Source of the DNA: Litorimonas sp964610115
Lineage (GTDB): Bacteria; Pseudomonadota; Alphaproteobacteria; Caulobacterales; Maricaulaceae
Direction: 5' to 3'
DNA length: 6,035 nt
NCBI GenBank assembly: GCA_964610115.1
Contig: CAZSUW010000099.1
Coordinates: 1 to 6,035 of the forward strand
How positions within the stretch are numbered: the stretch's first letter is position 1; each line of letters starts with the position of its first letter. The translations under genes were made by a program, and so were the position numbers. A model generated the notes under the pieces. That model worked only from the letters and a program-made list of their open reading frames with translations. It did not search any database and was not told the origin of the DNA. Of the stretch, positions 5,401 through 6,035 are shown in pieces.

Positions 5401-6035
5401 GTGACTGTCACGGAACAAGACAACACGATTGTGCATATTGGCACGGAGCTGCGCGCGCGTCGCGAAGCGCTTGAGCTGTCGCCTGCCGATATCTACGAAG
5501 CCACACACATTCGAGCCGATTATGTCGAGGCGATTGAAACGCTGAATATAGAGGCGTTGCCCTCTATCGGCTATGTGCTGGGCTATGTGCGGACCTATGC
5601 CAAATTCCTCGGTATGAATGGTGACACGGCTGTTGCCCGATATAAGGTCGATAGCGAAGTGCCGGATAATCTGGGTCGACGCGCCATTCCGCATTTTGTC
5701 CCTAAGAAGAAAATTAAACTGCCGCGCGGTTTTGTGCCGGCGCTGGGCGTTATCGGCTTCGTCGTCATGATCGGCGTTTGGTATGGCGGCAATGTCAGCA
5801 CGGTTGCCTCTGACCCGGCTATTGCCACCGTCAATACAATCGACGCGGATAAAACCGAAGAGACGGTGTTTGACCCGAACATGATTACGCTACGCGCCAA
5901 TGCGCCGAGTTGGGTGCAGATCAAAGACGCGCAAGGCAAAACCGTCATCAGCCGTATTTTTGTGACGGGCGAAAGCTATAGCGCGCCGAAAGGCTCCAAA
6001 CTTTCCATCTCAGTGCGGGATGCCGGGGCGGTGGA
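5401..6035 (+). CDS. rodZ: RodZ-like helix-turn-helix membrane protein (3' end missing)
   Basis: At least 211 residues are visible and the frame is open at the right edge. Residues about 12-72 form a Cro/C1-like helix-turn-helix of the RodZ type: IGTELRARREALELSPADI, then HIRADYVEAIE, ALPSIGYVLGYVRTYAKFLG. A basic stretch (PKKKIKLPR, 101-109) precedes one membrane segment at about 112-129, so the helix-turn-helix is cytoplasmic and the rest periplasmic. From about residue 165 a beta-rich DUF4115-type domain begins (ITLRANAPSWVQIKDAQGK). RodZ links MreB filaments to the cell-wall elongation machinery in rod-shaped bacteria; that role here is inferred from architecture alone, and the protein could be a RodZ paralogue with a different task. 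It is divergent from the cassette and GC-rich like coq7, so it is probably a resident gene. Confidence 0.85.
   Translation, partial: MTVTEQDNTIVHIGTELRARREALELSPADIYEATHIRADYVEAIETLNIEALPSIGYVLGYVRTYAKFLGMNGDTAVARYKVDSEVPDNLGRRAIPHFVPKKKIKLPRGFVPALGVIGFVVMIGVWYGGNVSTVASDPAIATVNTIDADKTEETVFDPNMITLRANAPSWVQIKDAQGKTVISRIFVTGESYSAPKGSKLSISVRDAGAV

Noticed and set aside
5284..5948. Two minus-strand open frames across the RodZ-like gene (5284-5694 and 5595-5948)
   Set aside because: They are antisense shadows; the plus-strand frame encodes a clear helix-turn-helix, membrane segment and periplasmic domain.

Overview
The window looks like the chromosome of an alphaproteobacterium of moderate GC content. 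It carries a Coq7 demethoxyubiquinone hydroxylase (ubiquinone user), an alphaproteobacterial-type DsbB, a RodZ-like helix-turn-helix membrane protein and a small lipoprotein of the glycine-zipper type. The taxonomic call is inference from these proteins, not from a marker gene.

Layout, left to right: (1) a lipoprotein gene on the minus strand that runs off the left edge (1-218); (2) a 114-base AT-rich gap with one candidate promoter; (3) coq7 and dsbB on the minus strand, overlapping by 8 bases; (4) a three-gene minus-strand cassette, read in the order radical SAM enzyme (starts 5108), TauD/TfdA-type 2-oxoglutarate/Fe(II) dioxygenase, then a TPR protein with a C-terminal LpxL/HtrB-like acyltransferase domain; (5) a 292-base divergent intergenic region with candidate promoters in both directions and an AT-rich palindrome; (6) a RodZ-like gene on the plus strand, cut by the right edge.

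The cassette is the part that stands out. The radical SAM and dioxygenase genes overlap by 4 bases (GTGA), and the dioxygenase and TPR/acyltransferase genes are 6 bases apart, so they are very probably co-transcribed and translationally coupled. Two radical/oxidative C-H chemistry enzymes beside a membrane-lipid-type acyltransferase fold suggest a small biosynthetic or lipid/metabolite-modifying pathway that I do not recognise as a described system. The acyltransferase-like domain lacks the acidic residue of the usual HX4(D/E) catalytic motif. The cassette, above all the TPR gene, is AT-richer than the flanking housekeeping genes (38% GC in one hand-counted 60-base line against 58% in lines of coq7 and the RodZ-like gene), which fits acquisition between rodZ and dsbB-coq7.

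The dsbB-coq7 pair has its own logic: DsbB passes electrons from periplasmic disulfide formation to ubiquinone, and Coq7 carries out a late step of ubiquinone synthesis. These genes lie downstream of the cassette on the same strand, so read-through is possible. No tRNA, rRNA, CRISPR array, insertion sequence or convincing intrinsic terminator was seen.
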